This document shows, piece after piece, positions 1 to 8,193 of a stretch of DNA of 28,617 nucleotides. Position 1 is the stretch's first letter. Each line of letters starts with the position of its first letter. Under the pieces are notes generated by a model. It saw only the letters and a program-made list of their open reading frames with translations, did not search any database and was not told the origin of the DNA. The stretch comes from JAVBMJ01 sp031552535 (GTDB lineage: Bacteria; Bacteroidota; Bacteroidia; Bacteroidales; Rikenellaceae). Position numbers and translations under genes: made by a program. The stretch lies in assembly GCA_031552535.1 (NCBI GenBank), contig JAVBMJ010000028.1, positions 1-28,617 on the forward strand. Direction: 5' to 3'.

Positions 1-251
1 CTGAGGGGGGGGATATCCTAACTAAATGTTTTAGCCGTTTTTTTGTATGGAACACTTTTATATAATTTTATCTACTGGGCTTCCATTCAAAAAACCTGGA
101 CTCCCGGCAGGGAAGAGCCCGGTCCGCTGTATCTGATCAAAGTCAATGATTAAAATTTTGGTGCCGCTTTTCCTAAAAAGCGCCAGTCGGAGCATAGTAA
201 CACCAAAAGACGCTTTGCGTCATGACTATCAACTGGGACTTAGACAGATTC
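1..251. other. Left-edge spacer with two small hairpins
   Basis: No convincing gene lies here. A stretch from about 22 to 150 is open in one plus frame but has no ATG and no recognisable product. The spacer holds a hairpin at 165-182 (CGCTTTT, loop CCTA, AAAAGCG) and a second at 209-221 that looks like the terminator of the minus-strand gene ending at 252. Sequence around 165-221 resembles pieces of the spacers near 11.8 kb and 16.8 kb. Confidence 0.5.
205..221 (-). terminator. Probable terminator of the WG-repeat/caspase gene
   Basis: Read on the minus strand this is GACGC, AAA loop, GCGTC, followed at once by TTTT. It lies about 30 nt after the stop codon of the minus-strand gene ending at 252. 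The stem is short, so efficiency is uncertain. The same motif belongs to a repeat that recurs at 11805-11834, so it may be a repeat serving as a terminator. Confidence 0.5.
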
Positions 252-2783
252 TTACTTAAGCCTTATATCGTGCCATTTTTCGGCGAATGCGGCTGCAGGT
301 GTTACCTCCGGGGTCTGGCTCTTGCCGTTGGCAACTATCGACTGCCGCTGGACGTTGGTCGAGATGTAGTCGCCCAACTCCTTGAGCGTCACATCGCCAC
401 CCGTATCCTGCAGTTTGCGCAGCAGGAAGTAGGTGAACATGCCGTGCCCCTTCTCGCGGTACGGGTAGGCCGTTTCGGAGCCCTGCGCCGCCGAGAACAC
501 TACGGTATTACCCTGCGGCGCTCCAGCCGAGACCTTCAGCCCTACTCCGCGCGCCGAGGCCAGCATGCCCTCGCCGCGCTGTGAGCCGCTGAAACATGCG
601 TCGAGGAAGACCGTCGCCGACCGCGCGCCCGTCGTGCCGAGTTTCGCGTAGAGGTCGGCCACGCCGTAGCCCGTCGCGGCGTCGGAGCCGTATCCGTCCG
701 TGGGGAGGAGGTAAGCCGTGCGGGACGCCTCGTCGGGTATTCCGTGTCCGGCGTAGTAGAATATTATGTTGGCCTCGCCGCGGTAGGCCTCGGCGACCTT
801 ACATAGCCAGCCGATCTCAGCCCTCATGTTGTTGAGCGTCGCGTCGGCAATGTAGTGGACGTTCTTCGCGGGCAGCCCCAGTGTGCGGGTGCAATACTCG
901 GCGAAAGTCCGCCCGTCGTTGATCGCGAAGTCTACCTTCGCCTCGCGCTGGTAGTTTTCGTTTGCTATGACCACTGCGAATGTGCGGTCGTTGACCTTGC
1001 CTCCCGCCGGTATGTTCACGTCGACATCCGAACGGCCCGCGGTGAAAGTGGTCGTAGTGATCGTCTGTTTGCCTTTGTCCTGTCCTGCGGCCCCTGTCAG
1101 GTCGATGTCGATGGGTGCAAAGTTATAGTTGATGTTCATAGCCGCGTAGTTCAATGCCGTGCGGTTGCTGTAGCGGTACGCCTCGCCGCCGGGAGTCTTC
1201 AGTTCGAGGCTCGCCAGCGCCAGGTGGTCCCGCTCGATGGTGTATGAAGGCGTCTGTTTGAGCTTACTCCACGACGTCTTGAACGACTGCGCCCGGCCTA
1301 TAGGAACTGCCACCAGCAGCGGCCCGAACAACGAATCGGTCATCATGTATACCTCATTGTCGGGGTCGTACGCCCCAAGCGAGAGATGTAATGTCACCTG
1401 TTGCGACAGCCAGTCTATATAGACCCTGCCCGCCTCCTTCACCAGCGAATCGGCTTTGGCCCGGCGCGTGGCGTCGGTGACGCGCCGTTGCCAATCGGCG
1501 GTCTTTTCGAACTCTCCGCGCCGCTGCCACTCGTTGATGCGATCCTCGACGTATTGGCGCGCGAAAGGACTGAAAGCCTCCCGGGGCAGTTGCTTCTGCC
1601 GGTCGGTGAACGCCGCCCGCGACTCATATACCGAGCCGCCCTTGTCGACGTATTTGGTGACCTTTTCGCCTTTCGCGTCGGTGATGTTTATCATCGCCGC
1701 CCCGTCATTGTCGAACGACCATGCATTGTCGAAGCGGCATAGGATCGTTTCGGTGCCTGTGCGGTCGACATATCCCCACCGGCCATTGCTCTTGACAGCC
1801 ATCATGCCGTTGGTGAATGTCCCGTTCACCTCCTCGTATTTCACCGGGACGACCTCTTTCCCAGACTTGTCGATCATTCCCCACAATCCGTTGAGTTTGA
1901 TTTTGGCCAGGCCGCCGATGAACGATTGCGCTTCTTCGTAACGGAAAGGTATTTTCACCACTCCGTCACGGTCGATAAAACCCCACTCACCGCCCAGCTT
2001 CGCTCCCGTGAGGCCATCGACGAAGCGTGTGTAGATGTTTTCGTAGATCGCCGGGACGACCATGTTGTCGCCCGAATCTATGAAGCCCCATTTGCCGCCT
2101 GTCCTTACCCCCGCCCGGCCGTTGCTGAATTGTGTGACGCCGTCGTACTTGCACGCGATAGCCAGATTGCCGCTCTTGTCGGCGAATCCCCATTTAGCGC
2201 CCGATTTAACGGCGGCCAGGTCGCCCCCGTCGAAGCAGTACCAGTTCACGTCGTCGTACACGAACGGCACGATCACCTGCCCCTTCTGGTCGATCACACC
2301 CGCCTTGCCGTCGACGCTCACCGCGGCATAGCCTCCGCTGTTGAACGACGGCAACCCGCTGCCCTTGGCGCCCACATAGCGGCACGGTATCACTTCGCGT
2401 CCCATTTTGTCGATCCAGCCGTATTTGTCGCCGTTGCGAACCCAGTTCATTTCAAGGGTAGTGGTATTTCTCGTCTTATCAAAATAAGACAAGTATCCGC
2501 CTACGCTCCAGTCGTCGTATTTCGCGGAGACGGCCCTGCCGGTTTTGTCGATCAGCCACCATTTGCCATCGCTGCGCACTCCGGCCACACCGTCGCTGTT
2601 GAATTTCCACGCCTCGTCGTAGCCGTACGAAAAGGCCGCCTTCGACTCCGAACTCAGATTCCCTTTGCTGTCGGGGTAGTAATATCGCCATTTCCCGTCG
2701 GTGCTCTCCGCCGGAATGATGTTCTGACTATACGCTACGGCCCACAGCGCCGAAAATACCATAAGTAAAATCGCCCGTTTCAT
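252..2783 (-). CDS. Secreted WG-repeat protein with C-terminal caspase-like (C14) domain
   Basis: An 843-residue protein. Residues 1-20 form a signal peptide (hydrophobic core ending AYSQ), so it is exported. About eight WG beta repeats run from residue 75 to 345, with signatures such as WGFADKSG, WGFIDRDG, WGMIDKSG and WGYVDRTG, and a degenerate one near 377. A middle region (about 385-595) is unrecognised. Residues 600-815 are a caspase/metacaspase-type peptidase: the catalytic His is H680 in YYAGHG and the nucleophile is C730 in FLDACFSG, both intact. Known family: C14 peptidases cut after Arg/Lys or Asp and act in regulated proteolysis or cell death; WG repeats are thought to bind proteins or glycans. 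An active secreted protease with a repeat-based recognition arm is an inference. Both neighbouring genes are separated by spacers, so it may be transcribed alone. Confidence 0.9.
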   Translation of the reverse strand: MKRAILLMVFSALWAVAYSQNIIPAESTDGKWRYYYPDSKGNLSSESKAAFSYGYDEAWKFNSDGVAGVRSDGKWWLIDKTGRAVSAKYDDWSVGGYLSYFDKTRNTTTLEMNWVRNGDKYGWIDKMGREVIPCRYVGAKGSGLPSFNSGGYAAVSVDGKAGVIDQKGQVIVPFVYDDVNWYCFDGGDLAAVKSGAKWGFADKSGNLAIACKYDGVTQFSNGRAGVRTGGKWGFIDSGDNMVVPAIYENIYTRFVDGLTGAKLGGEWGFIDRDGVVKIPFRYEEAQSFIGGLAKIKLNGLWGMIDKSGKEVVPVKYEEVNGTFTNGMMAVKSNGRWGYVDRTGTETILCRFDNAWSFDNDGAAMINITDAKGEKVTKYVDKGGSVYESRAAFTDRQKQLPREAFSPFARQYVEDRINEWQRRGEFEKTADWQRRVTDATRRAKADSLVKEAGRVYIDWLSQQVTLHLSLGAYDPDNEVYMMTDSLFGPLLVAVPIGRAQSFKTSWSKLKQTPSYTIERDHLALASLELKTPGGEAYRYSNRTALNYAAMNINYNFAPIDIDLTGAAGQDKGKQTITTTTFTAGRSDVDVNIPAGGKVNDRTFAVVIANENYQREAKVDFAINDGRTFAEYCTRTLGLPAKNVHYIADATLNNMRAEIGWLCKVAEAYRGEANIIFYYAGHGIPDEASRTAYLLPTDGYGSDAATGYGVADLYAKLGTTGARSATVFLDACFSGSQRGEGMLASARGVGLKVSAGAPQGNTVVFSAAQGSETAYPYREKGHGMFTYFLLRKLQDTGGDVTLKELGDYISTNVQRQSIVANGKSQTPEVTPAAAFAEKWHDIRLK

Positions 2784-2940
2784 ATCTCCTGATAGTTTTG
2801 AAAATTTTTCCCTGACTTTCTTCCCCGGGGAAGCATGTCGCGGTTTATGTTAACGCTCCATGGACAGACTTGCCCCCCCTTTTTTACACTATATGACTCC
2901 CGGGCGGGGTTTTGTGACATGAATGTTCTTAAAACGGGGT

Positions 2941-3366
2941 CTAAAATCTTATCATCTCCCTGGGTTTTAGATTGTTCTCCATCGTCCAGCACTGAGCCTC
3001 GCCGTGGGCCACGCGGAACAGGAAGAGTTCGGGGCTCGAAGCGCTCAGGCCCATACCCTTCAGGAACGGACGGTCGGCGATGGCGCGCTCACACCACTGC
3101 TGGCCCTGCAACACCTCGGCGCGGCCTGTGATGCGCAACATCTCGCCCACGACCTGTCCCGGATGGTAGAAACATATCTCTATGTTGGGATTGGCTTCGA
3201 GTTGCCGCGGTATCTGCTTGAGGGTCGAGGTCTGGAAATAAAATCCTGTCCTGTCGGCGAACCACATCCCCAGCGCTCTCACGCGCGGACAGTCGCCGTC
3301 GACGGTGGCAAGGTAACCTATGGGGTTCATATTGGCAAAACGAATACACTCCTCGAAAGTTTTCAT
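2941..3366 (-). CDS. Pyridoxamine 5'-phosphate oxidase-family (FMN split-barrel) protein
   Basis: A 141-residue protein of the small PNPOx-like split-barrel type. It opens with the helix and first strand typical of the group (NPIGYLATVDGDCPRVRAL), followed by YFQTSTLKQIPRQLEANPN, which resembles the flavin phosphate-binding stretch of these proteins, and a later strand with EMLRITGRAEVL. It is too short for a true PdxH and lacks its C-terminal dimer segment, so a general flavin- or F420/heme-binding reductase role is more likely; the substrate cannot be told. The ATG at 3366 is the first in frame. The gene is divergent from metG, with a TATATTTG promoter box and an overlapping palindrome in the shared 197-bp spacer. 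The next gene downstream starts 157 bp later. Confidence 0.8.
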   Translation of the reverse strand: MKTFEECIRFANMNPIGYLATVDGDCPRVRALGMWFADRTGFYFQTSTLKQIPRQLEANPNIEICFYHPGQVVGEMLRITGRAEVLQGQQWCERAIADRPFLKGMGLSASSPELFLFRVAHGEAQCWTMENNLKPREMIRF

Positions 3367-3409
3367 AATATAAAGTTCAAATGGTTTTACAGGTTATGAT
3401 AAATATTGT

Positions 3410-3417
3410 CAAATATA
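3410..3417 (-). promoter_or_regulatory. Bacteroidetes-type -7 box for the split-barrel gene
   Basis: On the minus strand this reads TATATTTG, matching the Bacteroidetes consensus TAnnTTTG, about 43 nt before the ATG at 3366. A clear TTTG -33 element is not visible; a palindrome occupies that place. Confidence 0.5.
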
Positions 3418-3423
3418 CATATT

Positions 3424-3444
3424 TTTCGCAGTTTGCGAAACTGC
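3424..3444. promoter_or_regulatory. Two overlapping palindromes, possible operator
   Basis: TTTCGCA-GTT-TGCGAAA (3424-3440) and GCAGTTT-GCG-AAACTGC (3428-3444) are both perfect 7-bp inverted repeats and share bases. They lie just upstream of the TATATTTG box of the divergent split-barrel gene, where a repressor or activator could act. No regulator gene is adjacent. Function is inferred from position only. Confidence 0.35.
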
Positions 3445-3511
3445 AACCGTAAGCCCGTGAATATTTTTGAAGGCACGCGCCCGTGGACTCCCTTATTTCC
3501 GGGGAAATTAT

Positions 3512-3519
3512 TATCTTTG
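3512..3519 (+). promoter_or_regulatory. Bacteroidetes-type -7 box for metG
   Basis: TATCTTTG matches TAnnTTTG and lies 44 nt before the metG ATG. No good TTTG -33 element is seen at the usual distance. The leader between box and start contains a CCCCGGG run (3545-3551). Confidence 0.45.
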
Positions 3520-3563
3520 CCGGATAGAGAATCCGGGACTCCTTCCCCGGGAAACAGACACAT

Positions 3564-5603
3564 ATGAAATCATTCAAACGCCATCTGGTCACTTCGGCCC
3601 TTCCATACGCCAACGGACCCGTACACATAGGACACTTAGCGGGGGTTTATGTCCCCTCCGACATCTACACACGTTACCTGCGCCTGCGCGGCGAGGACGT
3701 GGTGTCGGTGTGCGGCTCCGACGAGCATGGGGTGCCCATCACCCTCAAGGCCCGCGCCGAGGGAGTCACGCCGCAGGACATAGTGGACAAATACCACAAC
3801 ATCATAAAGGATGCCTTTGCCGGCCTGGGCATATCGTTCGACATATATTCGCGTACCTCGTCGCCGGTGCATCACCAAACGGCGTCGGATTTTTTCCGCA
3901 CGCTCTACGACAAGGGCGAATTTGTGGAAAAGTACGCCATGCAGTACTACGACACCGAGGCGGGACAGTTCCTCGCCGACCGCTATATCGTCGGCACATG
4001 CCCGCATTGCAGCAACGAGCGAGCGTATGGCGACCAGTGTGAGAAGTGCGGCACAAGCCTCAATGCCACCGACCTTATCTCGCCGCGCAGCGCCATAACA
4101 GGCTCGGTACCGGTGATGAAGGAGACCAAGCACTGGTATCTGCCTCTTGACAAGCACGAGGCGTTCCTCAGGGAGTGGATACTGGAGGGGCATAAGGAGT
4201 GGAAGGCCAACGTCTACGGGCAGTGCAAGAGCTGGCTCGATCTGGGGTTGCAGCCGCGTGCCGTGAGCCGCGACCTGGACTGGGGTATCCCGGTGCCGGT
4301 CGAAGGTGCCGAAGGAAAGGTGCTATATGTGTGGTTCGACGCCCCGATAGGCTACATTTCGGCCACCAAGGAGCTGACCGGGGATTGGGAAAAGTACTGG
4401 AAAGACCCCGAGACGAAGATCGTCAACTTCATCGGCAAGGACAACATAGTTTTCCACTGCATAATGTTCCCGGCCATGCTCAGGGCCCACGGCGGTTATG
4501 TGCTTCCGGAAAATGTCCCTGCCAACGAGTTTCTGAACCTCGAAAACGACAAAATATCGACCTCGCGCAACTGGGCGGTGTGGCTTCACGAGTACCTCGC
4601 CGAGTTCCCCGGCAAGGAGGATGTGTTGCGCTATGTGCTCTGTGCCAATGCTCCCGAGACTAAGGACAACGACTTCACGTGGAAGGACTTCCAGGCCCGC
4701 AACAATAACGAGTTGGTGGCTGTGCTGGGCAACTTCGTCAACCGGGCGATGGTGCTCACGGCCAAATACTACGACGGTGTGGTGCCTGCTGCCGGGCCCC
4801 TGACCGACTACGACCGCGATACGTTGGCCGAATTGCCGGGCATCAGGCGGTCGCTGGAGGAGAATCTCGAAAATTTCCGTTTCCGCGAGGCGCTGAAGGA
4901 CGCCATGAACATTGCGCGGCTGGGAAACAAATACCTGGCCGACACCGAGCCGTGGAAACTGATTAAAAGCGATCCGGAGAGGGTCCCCACGATACTGAAC
5001 GTCGCACTGCAGATCACCTCCAATATAGCCATAGCCATCGAGCCGTTCATGCCGTTCTCGGCTGCGAAGATCATGGCGATGCTCTCTGAGGATCATTTCG
5101 GGTGGGACAGGCTCGGAGACAGCGACCTCGTCGCGGCGGGCCACCGGCTGGGACAGGCCGGGTTGCTGTTCGAAAAGATCGAGGACGAGGTGATCGAGCG
5201 CCAGTTGCAGAAACTCGCCGACACGAAGAAAGCCAACTCTGCCGCCGAGGCGGGGAAAGCGGCCGCGCCGCAGAAAGATACCGTTTCGTTCGACGATTTC
5301 CAGAAGATGGATATCCGGGTAGCTACGGTAATCGCTGCCGAGAAAGTGGCCAAGACCAAAAAACTGCTTAAGCTTACGATAGATACGGGCATCGACCGCC
5401 GCGAGATAGTGTCGGGCATTGCGGAGCATTACGAACCCGAGTCGCTGATCGGGCGCCAGGTGCTGGTGCTGGTCAACCTCGCGCCGCGCGACCTGAAGGG
5501 TATCACCTCGCAGGGGATGATCCTGATGGCAGAAGACGCTTCGGGCAAGTTGGTGTTGCTCTCGCCCTCCGACAAGGTGGCGAGCGGAGCCACGGTGGGG
5601 TAG
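3564..5603 (+). CDS. metG: Methionyl-tRNA synthetase with C-terminal tRNA-binding domain
   Basis: Charges tRNA-Met with methionine using ATP in the cytoplasm. The 679 residues contain the class I HIGH motif at residues 21-24 (NGPVHIGHLAG), a four-Cys zinc knuckle (C146, C149, C159, C162), and the second ATP signature at 330-334 as KISTS instead of KMSKS. The anticodon-binding helical domain follows, and residues from about 574 onward (FDDFQKMDIRVATVIAAE) are the OB-fold EMAP-like tRNA-binding domain found in dimeric MetRS. The length fits the long bacterial form. The start at 3564 is the first ATG in frame and gives the expected N-terminus directly before the Rossmann strand. It is preceded by a TAnnTTTG box and looks monocistronic, with a GC-rich hairpin 16 nt past the stop. 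Confidence 0.98.
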   Translation: MKSFKRHLVTSALPYANGPVHIGHLAGVYVPSDIYTRYLRLRGEDVVSVCGSDEHGVPITLKARAEGVTPQDIVDKYHNIIKDAFAGLGISFDIYSRTSSPVHHQTASDFFRTLYDKGEFVEKYAMQYYDTEAGQFLADRYIVGTCPHCSNERAYGDQCEKCGTSLNATDLISPRSAITGSVPVMKETKHWYLPLDKHEAFLREWILEGHKEWKANVYGQCKSWLDLGLQPRAVSRDLDWGIPVPVEGAEGKVLYVWFDAPIGYISATKELTGDWEKYWKDPETKIVNFIGKDNIVFHCIMFPAMLRAHGGYVLPENVPANEFLNLENDKISTSRNWAVWLHEYLAEFPGKEDVLRYVLCANAPETKDNDFTWKDFQARNNNELVAVLGNFVNRAMVLTAKYYDGVVPAAGPLTDYDRDTLAELPGIRRSLEENLENFRFREALKDAMNIARLGNKYLADTEPWKLIKSDPERVPTILNVALQITSNIAIAIEPFMPFSAAKIMAMLSEDHFGWDRLGDSDLVAAGHRLGQAGLLFEKIEDEVIERQLQKLADTKKANSAAEAGKAAAPQKDTVSFDDFQKMDIRVATVIAAEKVAKTKKLLKLTIDTGIDRREIVSGIAEHYEPESLIGRQVLVLVNLAPRDLKGITSQGMILMAEDASGKLVLLSPSDKVASGATVG

Positions 5604-5618
5604 AACTTGCGCCTTGTG

Positions 5619-5642
5619 GCTGTTTGCAGCGCTGCGAACAGC
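5619..5642 (+). terminator. GC-rich near-perfect palindrome after metG
   Basis: GCTGTTTGCAGC followed by GCTGCGAACAGC forms a 24-nt palindrome with one G-T pair. It sits in the metG-fucO gap. There is no T tract, so it is at most a weak terminator, or a processing or pause hairpin. Confidence 0.35.
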
Positions 5643-5698
5643 ACCGGCCCCCCGATCCCGCTATCCTGAAAAATGCACACATTAACCCCCTAAACTAT

Positions 5699-6859
5699 AT
5701 GGCAAACAGGATTATCCTCAATGAAACTTCTTACCACGGCGCCGGATCGAGGAGCGAGATAGCCACCGAGGTGAAACGCCGCGGATTCCACAAAGCTTTT
5801 CTGGTCACCGATGGCGACCTGGTCCGGTTCGGCGTGGCAGCCCGGGTGGAAGAGGTTTTGAACGGTGCCGGTGTACCGTATGAGATTTACAGCAATGTGA
5901 AGGCCAATCCCACCATCGCCAATGTTCAGGCGGGGGTCGACGCCTTCAAGAAATCGGGCGCCGATTTCATCCTCGCCCTCGGGGGCGGGTCGCCCATCGA
6001 CACGGCCAAAGCAATAGGGATAGTTGTAGCCAATCCTGAATTTTACGATGTGCGCTCTCTGGAGGGTGTTGCCGACACGAAGCACCGGTCGGTGCCCGTC
6101 ATCGCACTTCCGACCACTGCCGGGACCGCCGCCGAAGTGACGATCAACTATGTCATAACCGACGAGGAGGCCCGCAAAAAGATGGTTTGTGTCGACCCCA
6201 ACGATATTCCCGTGGTTGCGATAGTCGATCCGGAATTGATGTACTCCATGCCTAAGGGTCTTACGGCCGCCACCGGTATGGACGCCCTGACTCATGCTAT
6301 AGAAGCCTATATAACGCCCGGGGCGTGGGAGATGTCGGATATGTTCGAATATAAAGCCATAGAGTTGATCCATAAGCACCTTAAGAATGCCGTGGATAAT
6401 CCCTCCGACAGCGCGGCCCGCGAGGGAATGGCCCTGGCGCAATATGTTGCGGGCATGGGCTTCTCGAATGTGGGCCTGGGCATAGTCCACTCGATGGCAC
6501 ACCCGCTGGGGGCTTTCTACGACACCCCTCACGGCATAGCCAACGCCGTATTGTTGCCATATGTGATGGAGTATAACGCCTCGTCGCCCGCGGCTGCCAA
6601 GTACCGCGACATAGCCCGCGCCATGGGGGTGAAAGGTACTGAGGAGATGAGTGCCGAAGAGGGCGTGGCTGCTGCTGTGGCGGCAGTGAAAGAACTTTCG
6701 GCAAGCATAGGCATACCAGTGCACCTCAGTGATATAGGGGTCGCGGAAAAAGATATAGAGGTGCTGTCGGTTGCTGCGTTCGGCGACGTATGCACCGGAG
6801 GTAACCCGAGGGCCACATCGGCTGCCGACATAGCCGGTATATACCGCAAGGCGCTATAA
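5699..6859 (+). CDS. fucO: Lactaldehyde reductase (iron-dependent alcohol dehydrogenase)
   Basis: Reduces L-lactaldehyde to L-1,2-propanediol with NADH, the final anaerobic step of fucose or rhamnose breakdown; it can also handle related aldehydes. The 386-residue product matches remembered E. coli FucO nearly end to end, including MANRIILNET at the start and FGDVCTGGNP near the end. The cofactor motif GGGSPID is at 95-101. Expected iron ligands are present: D195 and H199 in MDALTHA, H264 in GIVHSMAHP, and H278 in TPHG. I chose the ATG at 5699 over one 75 nt upstream because it reproduces the family N-terminus. No fucose or rhamnose genes are nearby, so it appears as a lone gene, 50 bp before ilvE; co-transcription is possible. 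Confidence 0.93.
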   Translation: MANRIILNETSYHGAGSRSEIATEVKRRGFHKAFLVTDGDLVRFGVAARVEEVLNGAGVPYEIYSNVKANPTIANVQAGVDAFKKSGADFILALGGGSPIDTAKAIGIVVANPEFYDVRSLEGVADTKHRSVPVIALPTTAGTAAEVTINYVITDEEARKKMVCVDPNDIPVVAIVDPELMYSMPKGLTAATGMDALTHAIEAYITPGAWEMSDMFEYKAIELIHKHLKNAVDNPSDSAAREGMALAQYVAGMGFSNVGLGIVHSMAHPLGAFYDTPHGIANAVLLPYVMEYNASSPAAAKYRDIARAMGVKGTEEMSAEEGVAAAVAAVKELSASIGIPVHLSDIGVAEKDIEVLSVAAFGDVCTGGNPRATSAADIAGIYRKAL

Positions 6860-6909
6860 GGGCCGGCAGGATAGGGATTCGACGCTGTAAATCATTTAAA
6901 ATATATGCC

Positions 6910-7926
6910 ATGATGAATATCGATTGGGGGAATATCGGGTTCGGTTACATGAAGACCGACCTCAATGTTCGCAGCTACTGGCGCGACGGAAAATGGAGCG
7001 ACCTGGAGTTGACGGCCGACGAAACTATAACGATGCACATGGCCGCCACCTGCCTCCACTACGGGCAGGAGGTGTTCGAAGGCTTGAAGGCCTTCCGCGG
7101 CAAAGACGGCAAGGTGAGGCTCTTCCGTGTGGAGGACAACGCCATGCGGATTATCTCGTCGGGGGAATACCTGCAAATGCAGACTCCTCCGGTGGAACTG
7201 TTCGTCGAGGCGGTTCGCAAGGCCGTCGAGGCCAACCGGCGCTGGATCCCGCCTTACGGCACGGGAGCGTCGCTTTACATCCGCCCTCTGTTGATCGGCA
7301 CAGGTGCCCAGGTTGGAGTGCGTCCCGCCTCGGAGTACCTTTTCGTGATCTTCGTGACGCCGGTGGGTCCTTATTATAAGGAGGGTTTCCGCCCGATCAG
7401 CGTCATCATCGACCGCGACCACGACCGCGCGGCACCCAACGGGACGGGCCATATCAAGGCCGGCGGCAACTACGCGGCGTCGCTGACGTCGGGTGTCGAG
7501 GCCCATGCGAAGGGCTACCCGGGAGTACTGTACCTCGATGCCAAGGAGAAACGCTATATAGACGAGTGTGGGGCGGCCAACTTTTTCGGGATTAAGAATG
7601 GCTGTTATATCACTCCGGCGTCGAAGTCGGTGCTGCCTTCGATCACCAATATGAGCCTCTGCACGTTGGCTGCGGATATGGGTCTTAAGGTAGAGCGCCG
7701 TCCGGTGCTGTTCGAGGAACTGCCCACGTTCGAGGAAGCTGGCGCATGCGGTACGGCAGCCGTCATCTCCCCGATAGGGACTATTTTCGATCCCCTGGAT
7801 TGTAAGAAATATGTATATGGAGACGGCACCACCGCCGGGCCGTGGAGCGAGAAGCTCTATACCCGCCTGCGAGCCATACAATACGGCGAAGAGGCCGATC
7901 CCTATGGCTGGACCATGGAGCTGTAA
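6910..7926 (+). CDS. ilvE: Branched-chain amino acid aminotransferase
   Basis: A fold-type IV PLP enzyme that transfers the amino group between glutamate and the 2-oxo acids of leucine, isoleucine and valine. The 338-residue protein has the family's YGQEVFEGLKAF near residue 51, RPLLIGTG at 125-132, the PLP lysine K183 in GHIKAGGNYA, and the cofactor glutamate E219 in DECGAANFF. The length fits the IlvE/BCAT2-type subgroup rather than D-amino acid transaminases. Translation may start at either of two consecutive ATGs (6910 or 6913). A strong hairpin with a T-rich tail follows at 7980-8020. No other ilv or leu genes are present here. Confidence 0.95.
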   Translation: MMNIDWGNIGFGYMKTDLNVRSYWRDGKWSDLELTADETITMHMAATCLHYGQEVFEGLKAFRGKDGKVRLFRVEDNAMRIISSGEYLQMQTPPVELFVEAVRKAVEANRRWIPPYGTGASLYIRPLLIGTGAQVGVRPASEYLFVIFVTPVGPYYKEGFRPISVIIDRDHDRAAPNGTGHIKAGGNYAASLTSGVEAHAKGYPGVLYLDAKEKRYIDECGAANFFGIKNGCYITPASKSVLPSITNMSLCTLAADMGLKVERRPVLFEELPTFEEAGACGTAAVISPIGTIFDPLDCKKYVYGDGTTAGPWSEKLYTRLRAIQYGEEADPYGWTMEL

Positions 7927-7931
7927 ATCGG

Positions 7932-7957
7932 GCCGGCGGATGAGTCTTGCCGCCGGC
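7932..7957 (+). repeat. GC hairpin just after ilvE
   Basis: GCCGGCGG and CCGCCGGC form a perfect 8-bp stem with a 10-nt loop, 6 nt after the ilvE stop. It has no T tract; it may protect the transcript 3' end ahead of the true terminator at 7980. Confidence 0.45.
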
Positions 7958-7979
7958 AGTAGGACGACATAGTGTTTTG

Positions 7980-8020
7980 CCGGGCAGGCCCCCTCATGGA
8001 CCTGCCCGGTATTATTTTGT
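7980..8020 (+). terminator. Rho-independent terminator of ilvE
   Basis: CCGGGCAGG (7980-7988) pairs with CCTGCCCGG (8001-8009), followed by the T-rich run TATTATTTTGT. It is the clearest intrinsic terminator on the plus strand and closes the fucO-ilvE segment. Confidence 0.8.
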
Positions 8021-8115
8021 ACGTTGCTGTTCCCGTTCGAAGTAATTCAAAGCGCTGCGCGCCCGCCCCGAAAAATTTCGATAATCCGATTGTTAACGTG
8101 TCCGCAAGGGGGAAG

Positions 8116-8148
8116 TTGAAAATATTCCAAATAGTTTTTTTACCTTTG
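8116..8148 (+). promoter_or_regulatory. Promoter of the OlsB/GlsB-like gene
   Basis: TACCTTTG at 8141-8148 fits TAnnTTTG, with TTG at 8116-8118 as a -33 candidate 22 nt upstream. The ATG follows 45 nt downstream, and the preceding gene has its own terminator. Confidence 0.6.
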
Positions 8149-8193
8149 TAGCGTAGTCAGGGCGTTTGTTTTGATACGCCATAATTCTCAATA

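Noticed and set aside
22..150. Open plus frame without ATG ending in GPLYLIKVND
   Set aside because: It reads plausibly near its end but has no start codon, no recognised family and a TAA close upstream; not enough to call a gene remnant.
1926..2768. 280-codon plus-strand open frame opposite the WG-repeat gene
   Set aside because: Composition reflects the reverse complement of the repeats; no recognisable product.
4323..5429. 368-codon minus-strand open frame opposite metG
   Set aside because: Antisense shadow of a strongly supported synthetase gene.
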